Shown one piece after another: positions 13,191-21,118 of a DNA stretch of 64,000 nt. This DNA comes from Streptomyces sp. SAJ15. GTDB lineage: Bacteria; Actinomycetota; Actinomycetes; Streptomycetales; Streptomycetaceae. The position numbers and the translations under genes are program-made. The stretch spans positions 372,001 to 436,000 of the forward strand of contig NZ_NISY01000006.1 in the NCBI RefSeq assembly GCF_007595705.1, written 5' to 3'. The notes beneath the pieces are model-generated. The model had not been told where the DNA came from. It saw nothing but the letters and a program-made list of their open reading frames with translations, and did not search any database. Within the stretch, counting starts at the first letter, position 1; every line of letters begins with the position of its first letter.

Positions 13191-14039
13191 GTGACCTCTT
13201 CGGGTTTCACCGCCGTCGGTGAGCAGGTCGGCCAGTTCTACGACCAGCTGATGGGTGCGTTCGACGCCTCGCTGTACGGCCCCAACATCCACGTGGGCTT
13301 CTGGAACAGCCAGGAGGACGCCACCGGCCTGGAGGACGCCGCCAACCGGCTCACGGACATGATGATCGAGCGCCTGCAGGTCGGCCCCGGCGACCGGGTG
13401 CTGGACATCGGCTGTGGCCTCGGCGGGCCGGCGATCCGGCTCGCGCAGGCGACGGGTGCCGAGGTGGTGGGCATCAGCGTCAGCCGCAAGCAGGTGGAGA
13501 AGGCCAACGAGCTGGCCGAGGCGGCCGGTGTGAGCGGCAAGGTCAGCTTCCAGCACGGCGACGCGATGAACCTGCCGTTCGACGACGCCTCGTTCAGCGC
13601 TGTGTGGATGCTGGAGTCCGTCATGCAGATGCCCGACCGGACGGCCGCGCTCACCGAGGCGGCCCGGGTGCTGCGGCCGGGCGGCCGGCTCGCGCTCACG
13701 GACAACTACGAGCGGGAGCCCATCTCGGAGGAGCGGCGCCCGGTGATCGAGGGCATCCTCAAGCGGTACCTCACCCAGTCGCCGGCGTCCTTCGAGGCGT
13801 ACCCCGCGATGCTGCGCGAGGCGGGGCTGCGCTGTGCGGAGCTCATCGACGTGAGTGAGAACACCACGCGTCAGTCGGTCAAGCGGCTCGGCGAGGCGCT
13901 TGCCAAGAACATGGAGCAGCTGGCCGCCAAGGTCGACCCGGAGGTCTTCGCCAAGCTGAAGCCCGCCGAGGGGGAGAACCTGGAGATGCCCGAGTTGGGT
14001 TACCTGATCGTGACCGCACGGCGGCCCGTGTCCGCGTAA
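13191..14039 (+). CDS. SAM-dependent methyltransferase, probable polyketide tailoring enzyme
   Basis: A 282-residue class I methyltransferase of the UbiE/27-O-demethylrifamycin-methyltransferase type. The SAM-binding motif VLDIGCGLGGPAIRLA lies near residue 70, an acidic loop follows, and LRPGGRLALTD forms motif III. I chose the GTG at 13191 because AGGAG at 13181-13185 sits five bases upstream; an in-frame start at 13158 would add a non-conserved tail. It follows the PKS on the same strand after a 162-base gap, so it probably O- or C-methylates the polyketide. The acceptor position cannot be read from sequence. Confidence 0.88.
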   Translation: MTSSGFTAVGEQVGQFYDQLMGAFDASLYGPNIHVGFWNSQEDATGLEDAANRLTDMMIERLQVGPGDRVLDIGCGLGGPAIRLAQATGAEVVGISVSRKQVEKANELAEAAGVSGKVSFQHGDAMNLPFDDASFSAVWMLESVMQMPDRTAALTEAARVLRPGGRLALTDNYEREPISEERRPVIEGILKRYLTQSPASFEAYPAMLREAGLRCAELIDVSENTTRQSVKRLGEALAKNMEQLAAKVDPEVFAKLKPAEGENLEMPELGYLIVTARRPVSA

Positions 14040-14059
14040 CCGTTCCACGACCGCGAAGT

Positions 14060-14093
14060 GCCGCCCGGCCCGGTTCTCTCCGGGCCGGGCGGC
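14060..14093 (+). terminator. Rho-independent-type terminator after the methyltransferase
   Basis: A perfect 14-bp inverted repeat, GCCGCCCGGCCCGG and its complement, flanks the loop TTCTCT. It begins 20 bases after the methyltransferase stop and probably marks the right end of the polyketide cluster transcript. From here to the insertion sequence (about 170 bases) I see no gene. Confidence 0.85.
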
Positions 14094-14263
14094 AGGTTCG
14101 GGGAAGGCGCCCCCCGGGGGTGCGGTCAGCCGTGTGGTCGCCAGGCCCACGCTGTCGCCCGGCCGCTCGAGGGGACGAGCGACCGCCCCCCGAGTCGGCT
14201 CCGTCGTCGGGCCAGAGAATCAGGTACCCCAGGTACGCCGTCCTCGGCGCGTGTGCGAACGGC

Positions 14264-14284
14264 TAGTACTGCAACGGTGCTTGT
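14264..14284. repeat. Left inverted repeat of the IS701-family element
   Basis: The 21 bases from 14264 are the exact reverse complement of 15649-15669. The outer three bases belong to the target-like tetranucleotide, so the IS itself starts at about 14267. Confidence 0.85.
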
Positions 14285-15666
14285 TCTGAGTGCTGGGCAG
14301 ATTTCAGGGGCTGTGTCCGCGTCGTTTGTAGTGACTCAGGCGGGCTTGATGTTGGCGTCGTCGGCGCCACGTCGACCATCGCAGAATGTGCTCGATCGGT
14401 GCTGGCCGGCGGTCCGTGAGGCGGGTGATCAGGCGTCGAATCTCGGCGAGGCTGAGGTGGATGAGCTGGGAGGATCCGTTTCTGCTTTGTCCGTGTCCAT
14501 CTGTCGGGCCCGCAGGACGGTCAGGCAGGCGTGGGCAGCCATCGCCAAGGTCATGTGGCGGTGCCAGCCGGGATAGCGGCGGACCTGGTAGTCGTCCAGG
14601 CCGCATTCCTGTTTGGCGGTCTGGAAGCACTCCTCAACAGCCCATCGACTGCCCGCGACACGGATCAGCTCGTCCAAGGTCGTCGTGGCCGGACAGTAGG
14701 CGATGTAGTAGGAGAACTCCTCGGGCCTGCTGACACTGCGGCGGGCGAGAACCCAGTGCCGGCGATCCTCGCGGTGCCAGGGCCGCACTTCGACGCGGGC
14801 CCAGTCGTAGAACCGCCGGCCGTGGGCCCCCTGCCCGCAGGAACGACGCTTCCACTTCTGTCGGGGAAGGCCGGGAAACAGCTCGTGCACGGGGTGGTCG
14901 ATGGACCAGCGGGTGACGACGGTGTCGTGCCGGGTGGTGGCCATGACGTGGAACACGTCGGCCTGCTCCAGCTCGAACCGCCAGCCCTTGCCGTAGCCGT
15001 AAGCGGCGTCCGCCGTCACCCAGCCGAACGGGACCTTGTCGGCGATGGCCCGGCGGACCATCGCCTTGGCCATGGCCACCTTCGTCTCGAAGCCGACGGT
15101 GTCGTCGATCCCCGCCCGGCGGCAGCGTTCCCGGTCATCGGTCCAGGAGGGGGGCAGATACAGCCGCCGGTCGATCAGTATGCGTCCGCGGTCGGTGGCG
15201 TAGGCGAGGAACACGCCGATCTGGCAGTTCTCCGTGCGTCCGGCGGTGCCGGAGTACTGCCTTTGCACCCCGGCTGAGCGGATGCCCTTCTTCAGGAAGC
15301 CGGTGTCATCGACCACCAGAACGGCCTCGCGGTCGCCGAGGTGTTCCACGACGTAGTCACGTACGTCGTCCAGGACCTCATCAGCGTCCCACTCGATCCG
15401 GTTCAGCAACCGGTGAATGCGATCAGGACCTGCATGCCCGGCCTCCTCCGCCAGCGTCCAGCCGTTCTTCCGCTGCAGCGGCGCAACCAGCCCCCGCATG
15501 TAAGCCAGCGCCGACTGCCGCGGCTCCTCCCGGTTGAACCGGTGCACGAACCGCTCATGCAGAGCGTCCAGCTCACCCGCCCACAACCTGACACCAGCAA
15601 GGTCCCCACCCATGACTACACCAACGACTGAGCTGGCCAGCAGTCACGACAAGCACCGTTGCAGTA
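14267..15666 (-). mobile_element. IS701-family insertion sequence, apparently complete
   Basis: The element is about 1.4 kb and holds one transposase gene on the minus strand. The ends are matching inverted repeats (TACTGCAACGGTGCTTGT, then imperfect for about 14 more bases). Flanking tetranucleotides are CTAG at 14263-14266 and CTAA at 15667-15670. This fits the YTAR/CTAG target preference known for IS701 relatives and suggests a target duplication with one later change. The transposase frame is open and both ends survive, so the element may still be active. Confidence 0.85.
14429..15613 (-). CDS. IS701 family transposase
   Basis: 394 residues, the usual size for the family. It is a DDE_5-type nuclease: VLVVDDTGFLKKG (first Asp, about residue 100), VTADAAYG (second Asp, about 200) and WAVEECFQTAKQECGLDDYQVR (catalytic Glu, about 345). 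The N-terminal part RFVHRFNREEPRQSALAYMRGL is typical of IS701 transposases. The ATG at 15613 is used. The frame is uninterrupted. The last residues (TDPPSSSTSASPRFDA) are low complexity and may come from readthrough into the element end. Confidence 0.93.
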   Translation of the reverse strand: MGGDLAGVRLWAGELDALHERFVHRFNREEPRQSALAYMRGLVAPLQRKNGWTLAEEAGHAGPDRIHRLLNRIEWDADEVLDDVRDYVVEHLGDREAVLVVDDTGFLKKGIRSAGVQRQYSGTAGRTENCQIGVFLAYATDRGRILIDRRLYLPPSWTDDRERCRRAGIDDTVGFETKVAMAKAMVRRAIADKVPFGWVTADAAYGYGKGWRFELEQADVFHVMATTRHDTVVTRWSIDHPVHELFPGLPRQKWKRRSCGQGAHGRRFYDWARVEVRPWHREDRRHWVLARRSVSRPEEFSYYIAYCPATTTLDELIRVAGSRWAVEECFQTAKQECGLDDYQVRRYPGWHRHMTLAMAAHACLTVLRARQMDTDKAETDPPSSSTSASPRFDA

Positions 15667-15669
15667 CTA
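15649..15669. repeat. Right inverted repeat of the IS701-family element
   Basis: Exact reverse complement of 14264-14284. It lies 36 bases outside the transposase start codon, so the transposase promoter probably overlaps this end. Confidence 0.85.
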
Positions 15670-15940
15670 AGGCGCGACGCCCCGCCAAGGGTGCTCGCGG
15701 GTGCCGGCCCCGTGCAGGCCGCAGGCGGGCGGGTCGCCGCCCAGCGGCCGAGCAGGATCGCGCGCGTACTGAACTCCACGACTCCTGCCACTCGTTGGCT
15801 TGCAGCCTCACCTGCTGGAGACGCCTCAAGAAGACCGGATCAGGGTCACGCTACGAGCTCATAGGAAAGGATTTGAGCGAGCCGGGCCCCGCTGCTACGT
15901 TCGTGGTGGACCGTGAAGTCGTCGTATGGAGGTGAGCCCC
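15670..15940. other. Intergenic region without a convincing gene
   Basis: Short frames on both strands show no family motif. A minus-strand stretch ending at the IS (reading VVEFSTRAILLGRWAATRPP) has coding-like character and may be the remnant of a gene cut by the IS insertion, but I cannot name it. Confidence 0.3.
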
Positions 15941-15994
15941 GTGAACACAGTTACCCATGGGTGCTCCCTCAACCCGTCACGGTCCGGCGGCTGA
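15941..15994 (+). CDS. Possible 17-codon leader-like ORF
   Basis: GTG at 15941 follows a perfect ribosome site GGAGGTGA (15928-15935) and opens a 17-codon frame ending in TGA at 15992-15994. The product would read MNTVTHGCSLNPSRSGG. It lies 51 bases upstream of the GNAT start, so it could be a leader or upstream ORF for the GNAT-IF-1 operon. No homology is claimed; the only evidence is the strong ribosome site. Confidence 0.3.
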   Translation: MNTVTHGCSLNPSRSGG

Positions 15995-16045
15995 CGTCCG
16001 GTGTCGCCAGGAGCGCCTGAGATCGAGGCACTCCAGGAGACTCCG

Positions 16046-16837
16046 ATGAACACGAAGCCTTTCCCATCTGACCTGAGCGAGAACGCGGTGGTGATCACGC
16101 GCGTCGCGGACAGGCAATGGCATGCACTGGATGACGACCTGGTGGTCGGCCGCGGGCTTGCGGAGCACCGGCCCGACGGACGCCTGTTCGTCAGCATCGA
16201 CACCTGGCACGACGCCACCTTCGACCGGCTCGCCGAGGCGATGCTGGCGGAACTGCCAGCGCCGCTGTACACGGTGGTCGACGAAGCCGACGTCGAGCTG
16301 ACGGCCGGCTGGTGGCGGGCCGGTTTCACGATCCGGCGCCGCGAGTGGGAGTACGCCGTGCCGACCGACCCGCGGGTCACAGGACTCGAAGCAGTCCTGC
16401 CGCCTTCGGGCGTGACGATCGTGCCCGCCGGTCAGGCGGACGAGAGGCTGCTGCGGGCGGTGGACCGCGCGATCCGTGACGAAGTCGAGGCCACCGTCGG
16501 GTGGCAGTCGATGCCCGCGGAAGTGATTCCCCGCCCCCAAGGCGACACCATCGTCGACCCGTCGAAGTACGCCGTGGCCGCGGCCCCGGACCGCTACCTG
16601 GGTCTGATCCGGGTGGTGACGGTGAACCGGCCGCGCATCGGGCTGGTCGCGGTCCGGGCCGGCGAGCAGCGCCGCGGCATCGCGCGAGCGCTGCTGGCCC
16701 ACGCGCTGGGAACGCTGCACAGCTCCGGGTTCACCGCGGCCTGGACCGAAGTCCACGAGTCCAACCAAGCAGCCTCGGCGCTGTTCGAGGGCATCGGCGC
16801 CCGGCCGATGAGCAGCAACCTGGAACTGGTGCGATGA
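16046..16837 (+). CDS. GNAT family N-acetyltransferase
   Basis: 263 residues. The C-terminal half holds the GNAT fold, with an acetyl-CoA pyrophosphate loop ([18 protein letters not shown], about residues 210-227) and the later strand [18 protein letters not shown]. The N-terminal 120 residues form a second, poorly conserved half that may bind substrate. I chose ATG 16046 because AGGAG lies just upstream; a longer frame from 16001 has no ribosome site. Its stop overlaps the IF-1 start (ATGA at 16834-16837), so the two are translationally coupled. The substrate is unknown, and the coupling hints at a target connected with translation. Confidence 0.82.
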   Translation: MNTKPFPSDLSENAVVITRVADRQWHALDDDLVVGRGLAEHRPDGRLFVSIDTWHDATFDRLAEAMLAELPAPLYTVVDEADVELTAGWWRAGFTIRRREWEYAVPTDPRVTGLEAVLPPSGVTIVPAGQADERLLRAVDRAIRDEVEATVGWQSMPAEVIPRPQGDTIVDPSKYAVAAAPDRYLGLIRVVTVNRPRIGLVAVRAGEQRRGIARALLAHALGTLHSSGFTAAWTEVHESNQAASALFEGIGARPMSSNLELVR

Positions 16838-17058
16838 CGAAGAACAAGAACGTCATCGAAGTCGAGGGCAAGGTCGTCGAGTGCCTGCGCAGCGCCATGT
16901 TCACCGTGGAGCTCGAGAACGGCCACCAGGTGCTCGCGCACATCAGCGGGAAGATCCGCAAGAACTACATCAAGATCATGCTGGAAGACCGGGTGCTGGT
17001 GGAGCTCCCGCCGTACGACCTGACGCGCGGCCGGATCGTGTTCCGGTACCGGAACTAG
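16834..17058 (+). CDS. infA: Translation initiation factor IF-1, accessory paralogue
   Basis: 74 residues with a full S1-like OB fold: [38 protein letters not shown] and [18 protein letters not shown] are the hallmark IF-1 blocks. IF-1 occupies the 30S A site during initiation. The usual actinobacterial infA lies in the ribosomal protein cluster; this copy sits alone behind a GNAT gene with a 4-base overlap, and its N-terminus (MTKNKNV) differs from the usual MAKKxG type. It is therefore likely a second, specialised IF-1. Whether it replaces or modulates the housekeeping factor cannot be read here. Confidence 0.9.
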   Translation: MTKNKNVIEVEGKVVECLRSAMFTVELENGHQVLAHISGKIRKNYIKIMLEDRVLVELPPYDLTRGRIVFRYRN

Positions 17059-17091
17059 CGGCGGTCGGCGCCTTCCGCGGTGGCTGATCCT

Positions 17092-17128
17092 GGGGCCCCG
17101 GTCACGGCGTTTCCGTGACCGGGGCCCC
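17092..17128 (+). terminator. Strong terminator after the GNAT-IF-1 pair
   Basis: GGGGCCCCGGTCACGG and its exact complement flank a 5-base loop, CGTTT. The perfect 16-bp stem starts 33 bases after the IF-1 stop. It overlaps the 3' end of a possible minus-strand small gene, so it may serve both directions. Confidence 0.85.
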
Positions 17129-17245
17129 GGTGATGGCTCGCACGGCCGCGGCGGCCACCGCTCCAGCCGACAGCAGGTCTGACCCGAGCCGAAACCCCCG
17201 ATCCAGCGCCCACAGGTCATCGTCCGTCCACGGTCGGGTAGCCAC
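17102..17245 (-). CDS. Possible small hypothetical protein (47 aa)
   Basis: A GTG-initiated minus-strand frame reads VATRPWTDDDLWALDRGFRLG..., rich in G/C third positions and with a plausible helical C-terminus ending in TGAPVTETP. Its last codons lie inside the terminator stem. I do not recognise the family. It may be the intact end of an otherwise eroded gene, because upstream sequence on this strand reads as coding-like but frameshifted. Confidence 0.3.
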   Translation of the reverse strand: MATRPWTDDDLWALDRGFRLGSDLLSAGAVAAAAVRAITGAPVTETP

Positions 17246-17668
17246 ACCATCCCGAACGGTCGAATCGTCACACCGGACACGGCCGAACAGGACCCTGCCC
17301 GGCAGGTCGCCGCAGCTCAGGCCGTGCCGAGGCCGCGGCTGCGCAGCCGGCCGACGAGGTCCCGGCCGCTCCGGTCGCCCCGGTCGTACTGTCTGCCCGC
17401 CCGCCCGGCCGTTGTCGTCCCGGCCCTGGCCCTGGGGCTCGCTGACGTCGACGACCACGACCAGGAGCTGGTTTTCGAGGACCTGACCCACGAGCAAGTG
17501 CTGGACCTGGCGCACCCGCGTCGCGCACGACCACGAGACCCGCACGCGGCGAAGCCGCCCGGTTCCACATGGTCGGCCACCGCGACCCGGGCTGTCCCCT
17601 GCCACCACGCGCCCTGCTGGAGCACTGCGGCCTGTCCGCCGCCCTCCACACCCGCGCCCAGACGATCC
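17246..17668 (+). other. Eroded region with coding-like fragments
   Basis: No intact gene. Around 17550-17690 a plus-strand reading (ARFHMVGHRDPGCPLPP..., then LLEHCGLSAALHTRAQTIL) looks like the C-terminal tail of a real protein but has no start and no recognised family. Other frames are shadows. Confidence 0.3.
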
Positions 17669-18045
17669 TCACAGGAGCAGCCGCACGATGACCACCCCGG
17701 CCAGCGGCAGATCGCACATGGACGGTTCGGCTTCCGGGGCCGGCAGCGCCGCCCGGGTCTGAATCAGTACAGGCCAGAATGGAACCGGGTAGCGCGGCTG
17801 CGGAGCGTCCCAGTACCTCGGTACGAGCCGGCCATCAGCAAGCTGGGGGTCGGACGCGTCGTTGTGCGCACGGCAGTGAAAGACAAGGAGGTGGTCTCCG
17901 CCGAAAGGCTCCAGGTCCAGGGGATGTCGAACTGGAAGAAACAGTGCCTCCCGCTCACCACAGAAGCACTCGGGCCAGTCCTGAGCCTCGTCGAGGAAGG
18001 GCCAGCCTCCCACCGAGTTCCGCGCCGGACGGATCAGCGGTTCGG
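17669..18045 (-). pseudogene. Fragment resembling a DUF1963/YwqG-like protein
   Basis: The minus-strand frame reads RNSVGGWPFLDEAQDWPECF and continues with a cysteine pair and LFLPVRHPLDLEPFGGDHLLVFHCRAH, matching the RDSSxGGPLLWPxDEPWPxC opening of actinobacterial DUF1963-like proteins. An upstream stop at about 18075 and a start-like MFDEEDADG in another frame suggest a frameshift near the N-terminus. The product ends in low-complexity sequence, so the C-terminal half is missing. Family assignment is from motif memory and is moderate at best. Confidence 0.35.
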
Positions 18046-18198
18046 TCCCAACCTCGACCGCTCAGGCAGGCAGCACCGTCCGCGTCCTCCTCGTCGAACA
18101 TCCGCTCAGCCTAATAGCGCCCTGTGACAGCTGGTCGCGGTGATCTCAAGGGGGCCGAGAGAAAGCCCTCGGTCAGCACGAGCTCATAGGATGAGCTG

Positions 18199-19335
18199 TC
18201 AGCGGCTGTATCCGACCGTCTCCTCAAGCGGCTCGGCCATCTGCTCCTCGTACAAATCGGTGAATGACTCCTCTGACTCTTCTGGCTCCTCGTAGGAACC
18301 GGAGAGCGACTCCCGGCCCGGCACCGGCGCACCGCGCTGGATGCGCTCGATGGCTTGGTAGACATACTCCCAGTCAAAGTACGGCTGCTTGCGCAGGTAA
18401 CCAGGGTCCCAGCCGCCGTGCTTGTCGTGCCGCGTCAGCGGCGTGAGGTCCTCGTGACCGAGCAACCGGGGGCTGCGCCACCAGCGCTCACTCGCGGGCC
18501 AGCCGTTGCGCGTCGCGATATCGCAAGCTAGGAGTGCGACGGTATCGTGCTGTGCCCGGGTGAATCGCAAGCCTGGACGTAGCGGTTCGTCGGCGGAGAC
18601 ATGCTTGCCGGCGCAGCTGTAGACGCAGGGAACGCACTCCACGTGCACGTAACAGGCATTGGCCGAACGCCTTCCCGACGGCTGGGACTCCGGCAGCAGC
18701 GCGAGCGAGTGCGGGTAACCCGGCCATCGGGCGCGCCAGCGCCTCACCAGGTCCGGCGGGAGATCGGCCTCGAAGCGGTCGAGGTCGATCGAGCGGCTCT
18801 GGTCGGCTGCTGGATTCGGGTTGCTGATGCCCACACCCTTGGCCTGCTCACGCTCGTTCGCGACCTGAAGCAGATCACCGCCGGCCGCCCCCTTCCATCC
18901 ATTGACGTAGTGGGTGCCGTGCGTACGGGTGTAATAGCCGACGGCCTGAACGGTGTGGTAGCGGCCAGCCGTATGCGCGGCGCAGGGCAGTCCCCCGCCC
19001 GTGGTGTGCACTACGAGCCCGTAGACCCGGCCTTGCCATCGTTTCGGCCGGTCACGGGCGTCCCACAGCTTGGCCGCCCTGATCGCCAGCGGGGAGAAAC
19101 CCGACGGCAGTGAGGCCGCGTCTCCCCTCTCCCGATCCTCTTCGGTCTCTCCGGTCTCTTCGGAATCGCCTTCGGTCTCGGTCGGCTCGACGGGCAGTGA
19201 CTCGGTCCACCAGTGCGAGGCAGAGATCGGGGGACCCGTCGGCCCTTCCTCGGCGGCGCTCCACGCCGGAGCCTCGGGGTCGAAGGGCGTCAGCAACCCG
19301 TCGCTGCTGGCCGCTGCGGACCACCCGGCCGTCAT
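18199..19335 (-). CDS. Amidase_2/PGRP-like protein, last gene of a five-gene cassette
   Basis: 378 residues. Residues 1-75 are low-complexity and acidic (TETEGDSEETGETEEDRE). Residues 100-330 look like an N-acetylmuramoyl-L-alanine amidase/peptidoglycan-recognition fold: YGLVVHTTGGG (likely zinc His 110), HGTHYVNG, and LLGHEDLTPLTRHDKHGGWDPG with a second His and an Asp. Six cysteines are concentrated around ACYVHVECVPCVYSC. The C-terminal 60 residues are again Glu-rich. No signal peptide is visible. ATG overlaps the stop of the preceding gene by four bases, so translation is coupled. It may cut or bind peptidoglycan; catalytic activity is inferred. Confidence 0.72.
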   Translation of the reverse strand: MTAGWSAAASSDGLLTPFDPEAPAWSAAEEGPTGPPISASHWWTESLPVEPTETEGDSEETGETEEDRERGDAASLPSGFSPLAIRAAKLWDARDRPKRWQGRVYGLVVHTTGGGLPCAAHTAGRYHTVQAVGYYTRTHGTHYVNGWKGAAGGDLLQVANEREQAKGVGISNPNPAADQSRSIDLDRFEADLPPDLVRRWRARWPGYPHSLALLPESQPSGRRSANACYVHVECVPCVYSCAGKHVSADEPLRPGLRFTRAQHDTVALLACDIATRNGWPASERWWRSPRLLGHEDLTPLTRHDKHGGWDPGYLRKQPYFDWEYVYQAIERIQRGAPVPGRESLSGSYEEPEESEESFTDLYEEQMAEPLEETVGYSR

Positions 19336-20648
19336 GGCCGCTCACCGCGCTGACCGTTGCCGCTCGCCGGGCCGACAGCAGCCTGGAACGGTTCGGGGCT
19401 CAGGCTTGGACCCGAAACCGTCGGACCCGGATCCGCCCCAGGCAGCCGCAGCGGCTGAGCACTGGTCTGCTGCCGCCCGCCCACGACCACCGCCGGCCGC
19501 TCCTTGACCCTGTCTCCCGTGGCGGACTGCCAGAGATCGATGATGCGGTTCACGTCCGCACGCAGCTGTGCATTTCCGGCCGTCGGGAGGAAAAGCAACT
19601 GTGCCAGGGTGCCGGTGTCGAACATTCCAAGCTCGATGGAGCGCAGGAAGGCGGACATCAGATCGGCAAGGTCGAACAGTTCGCGTGCGCGTGGCGCCGG
19701 AGTCATTCCGACCCGCTGGGCGATCCGGGCGAGCCGGTCGGACGGGTGCGCCCCTTCGCACTTCAAGTCCCTGACAATCGAAGTATTCTGCTCCAGGGTG
19801 AGGTGAAACCAACTCATCGTCGTGACATGCACGAACTCTTCGCGTGCCAACCGTCCGCCGATTCGGCGCATGGCCAGCATGTCCTTGATGGCCTTGCACA
19901 AAAAGCCCACGTATTCGCTGTCGGTGGGGTTCGGCCCGATGCCGTTGTTCTGGTTCTCAACCCCGAGCCATATCTGGCGTAGCAGTTCGGACCACTTTTC
20001 TCTGAACCCGACATTGACTCCGTCTCCGATATCAACCTTCCACGGGACCGCACCCACACCACCCGGCATGGCCCAACGCGGAGGGACCGGATGCGGAAGA
20101 TCGAATCCGAACATGATCCAGTACGCCCGTCGGGTCTCGACCCTGATGTCCGGACGGAATCGGCTGTGTATCCCTCCGATCGTGAACAACGGGGGATCGC
20201 GGAAGAAGAGCTCCTCGGTCGCGCGGGCCCATTGGAGGCCCTCCGGGGAGACGGCGTTCAGGGTTTCCCCAAGTGCCAGTCTGCGCACCACCTCAGACAG
20301 AACCTCATATGCGCCCGTGGCCTCGATGAGGTAGGCGTAGATCAACTGATGGACAATCAGTGGTTTGCGGATGAACACCTGATCGTTGAAGAGATCTGGG
20401 TTGGCGAGGTTGATTCCTGAGGGCAGCGGTGGCCGAGCCCCCGCCGTCGGATCGGGTAGAGCCAGGTCAGTGATGACGGTGTTGCTACCGAGGAAGGGGG
20501 GATGGCTGAGCGACGTGGACCCAAGAACGGGGGCTCCCACCGGGGCCGTCCATGCCTCGTCGAGCCAGCGGCTGAGTTGCAGCGGGTGGACAAGGAACAC
20601 TTGATCTTGCCTGTCCGGTCCAAACTGCTTGGCGAGTGAACGGAACAC
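19332..20648 (-). CDS. Uncharacterised 438-residue cassette protein
   Basis: I do not recognise a domain. The first 110 residues are polar with many Pro/Gly. Residues 130-350 are largely helical with Trp/His-rich blocks (RRAYWIMFGFDLPHP, VHVTTMSWFHLTLEQN). The last 80 residues are a low-complexity Pro/Gly/Ser tail. There is no signal peptide and no clear membrane helix. Visible base composition is lower in GC than flanking genes, suggesting transfer. It starts 11 bases after the upstream 152-residue gene and overlaps the downstream amidase-like gene by four bases, so it belongs to one transcript with both. Confidence 0.75.
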   Translation of the reverse strand: MFRSLAKQFGPDRQDQVFLVHPLQLSRWLDEAWTAPVGAPVLGSTSLSHPPFLGSNTVITDLALPDPTAGARPPLPSGINLANPDLFNDQVFIRKPLIVHQLIYAYLIEATGAYEVLSEVVRRLALGETLNAVSPEGLQWARATEELFFRDPPLFTIGGIHSRFRPDIRVETRRAYWIMFGFDLPHPVPPRWAMPGGVGAVPWKVDIGDGVNVGFREKWSELLRQIWLGVENQNNGIGPNPTDSEYVGFLCKAIKDMLAMRRIGGRLAREEFVHVTTMSWFHLTLEQNTSIVRDLKCEGAHPSDRLARIAQRVGMTPAPRARELFDLADLMSAFLRSIELGMFDTGTLAQLLFLPTAGNAQLRADVNRIIDLWQSATGDRVKERPAVVVGGRQQTSAQPLRLPGADPGPTVSGPSLSPEPFQAAVGPASGNGQRGERP

Positions 20649-20659
20649 GGCGCGCCTCC

Positions 20660-21118
20660 TCAGGGCTTGCGAGGAATTCCGGGGGGAGGTGGTGGCGCGG
20701 GGGGCAATCGCCGACCCAGTCCGACAGGAACGCCATCCCCCCTTTGTAGTTCGACACGGATCAGTGACTTCTCTTTTGACACCTTGGTCAGCTGCGCTCG
20801 ATTCTTCTTGATTCTGACAGTTTCGGATTCGCCTCCCTCCGAGGTAGCCGCGACTTTCACCGCTCCCGCCGGGACGCCTTCTGGGAATTCGATCGCGTTG
20901 TCGTGAGTCCGCTTCATGGCCACCAGCGCGACGCGCTTCCCCTCCAGTTCGAGGAGCCCGGTGAGGACGCCGTAGTCGAGGATGACGCGGGCCTGTTCAG
21001 CTGACGGCTTGCGTTCATTGATCACCGCCTGGTTCGAGACGGTGTCGGTCAGGCCCTTGAGCGCGTCGAGGATCTGCTGCGTGGTCACAGCGCTGGATGC
21101 CTTCTTCGTCTTAGCCAT
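20660..21118 (-). CDS. Uncharacterised 152-residue cassette protein
   Basis: The ATG at 21118 follows GAAAGGAGGG, a strong ribosome site, and overlaps the stop of the metallopeptidase gene by eight bases (ATGGCTAA). Residues 8-60 look helical (TTQQILDALKGLTDTVSNQA), the middle is beta-rich, and the end is a Pro-rich tail (LPPAPPPPPGIPRKP). It is strongly basic at the N-terminus (MAKTKK). I cannot assign a family. Its place between a peptidase and the 438-residue protein suggests a structural or adaptor role, which is inference. Confidence 0.72.
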   Translation of the reverse strand: MAKTKKASSAVTTQQILDALKGLTDTVSNQAVINERKPSAEQARVILDYGVLTGLLELEGKRVALVAMKRTHDNAIEFPEGVPAGAVKVAATSEGGESETVRIKKNRAQLTKVSKEKSLIRVELQRGDGVPVGLGRRLPPAPPPPPGIPRKP

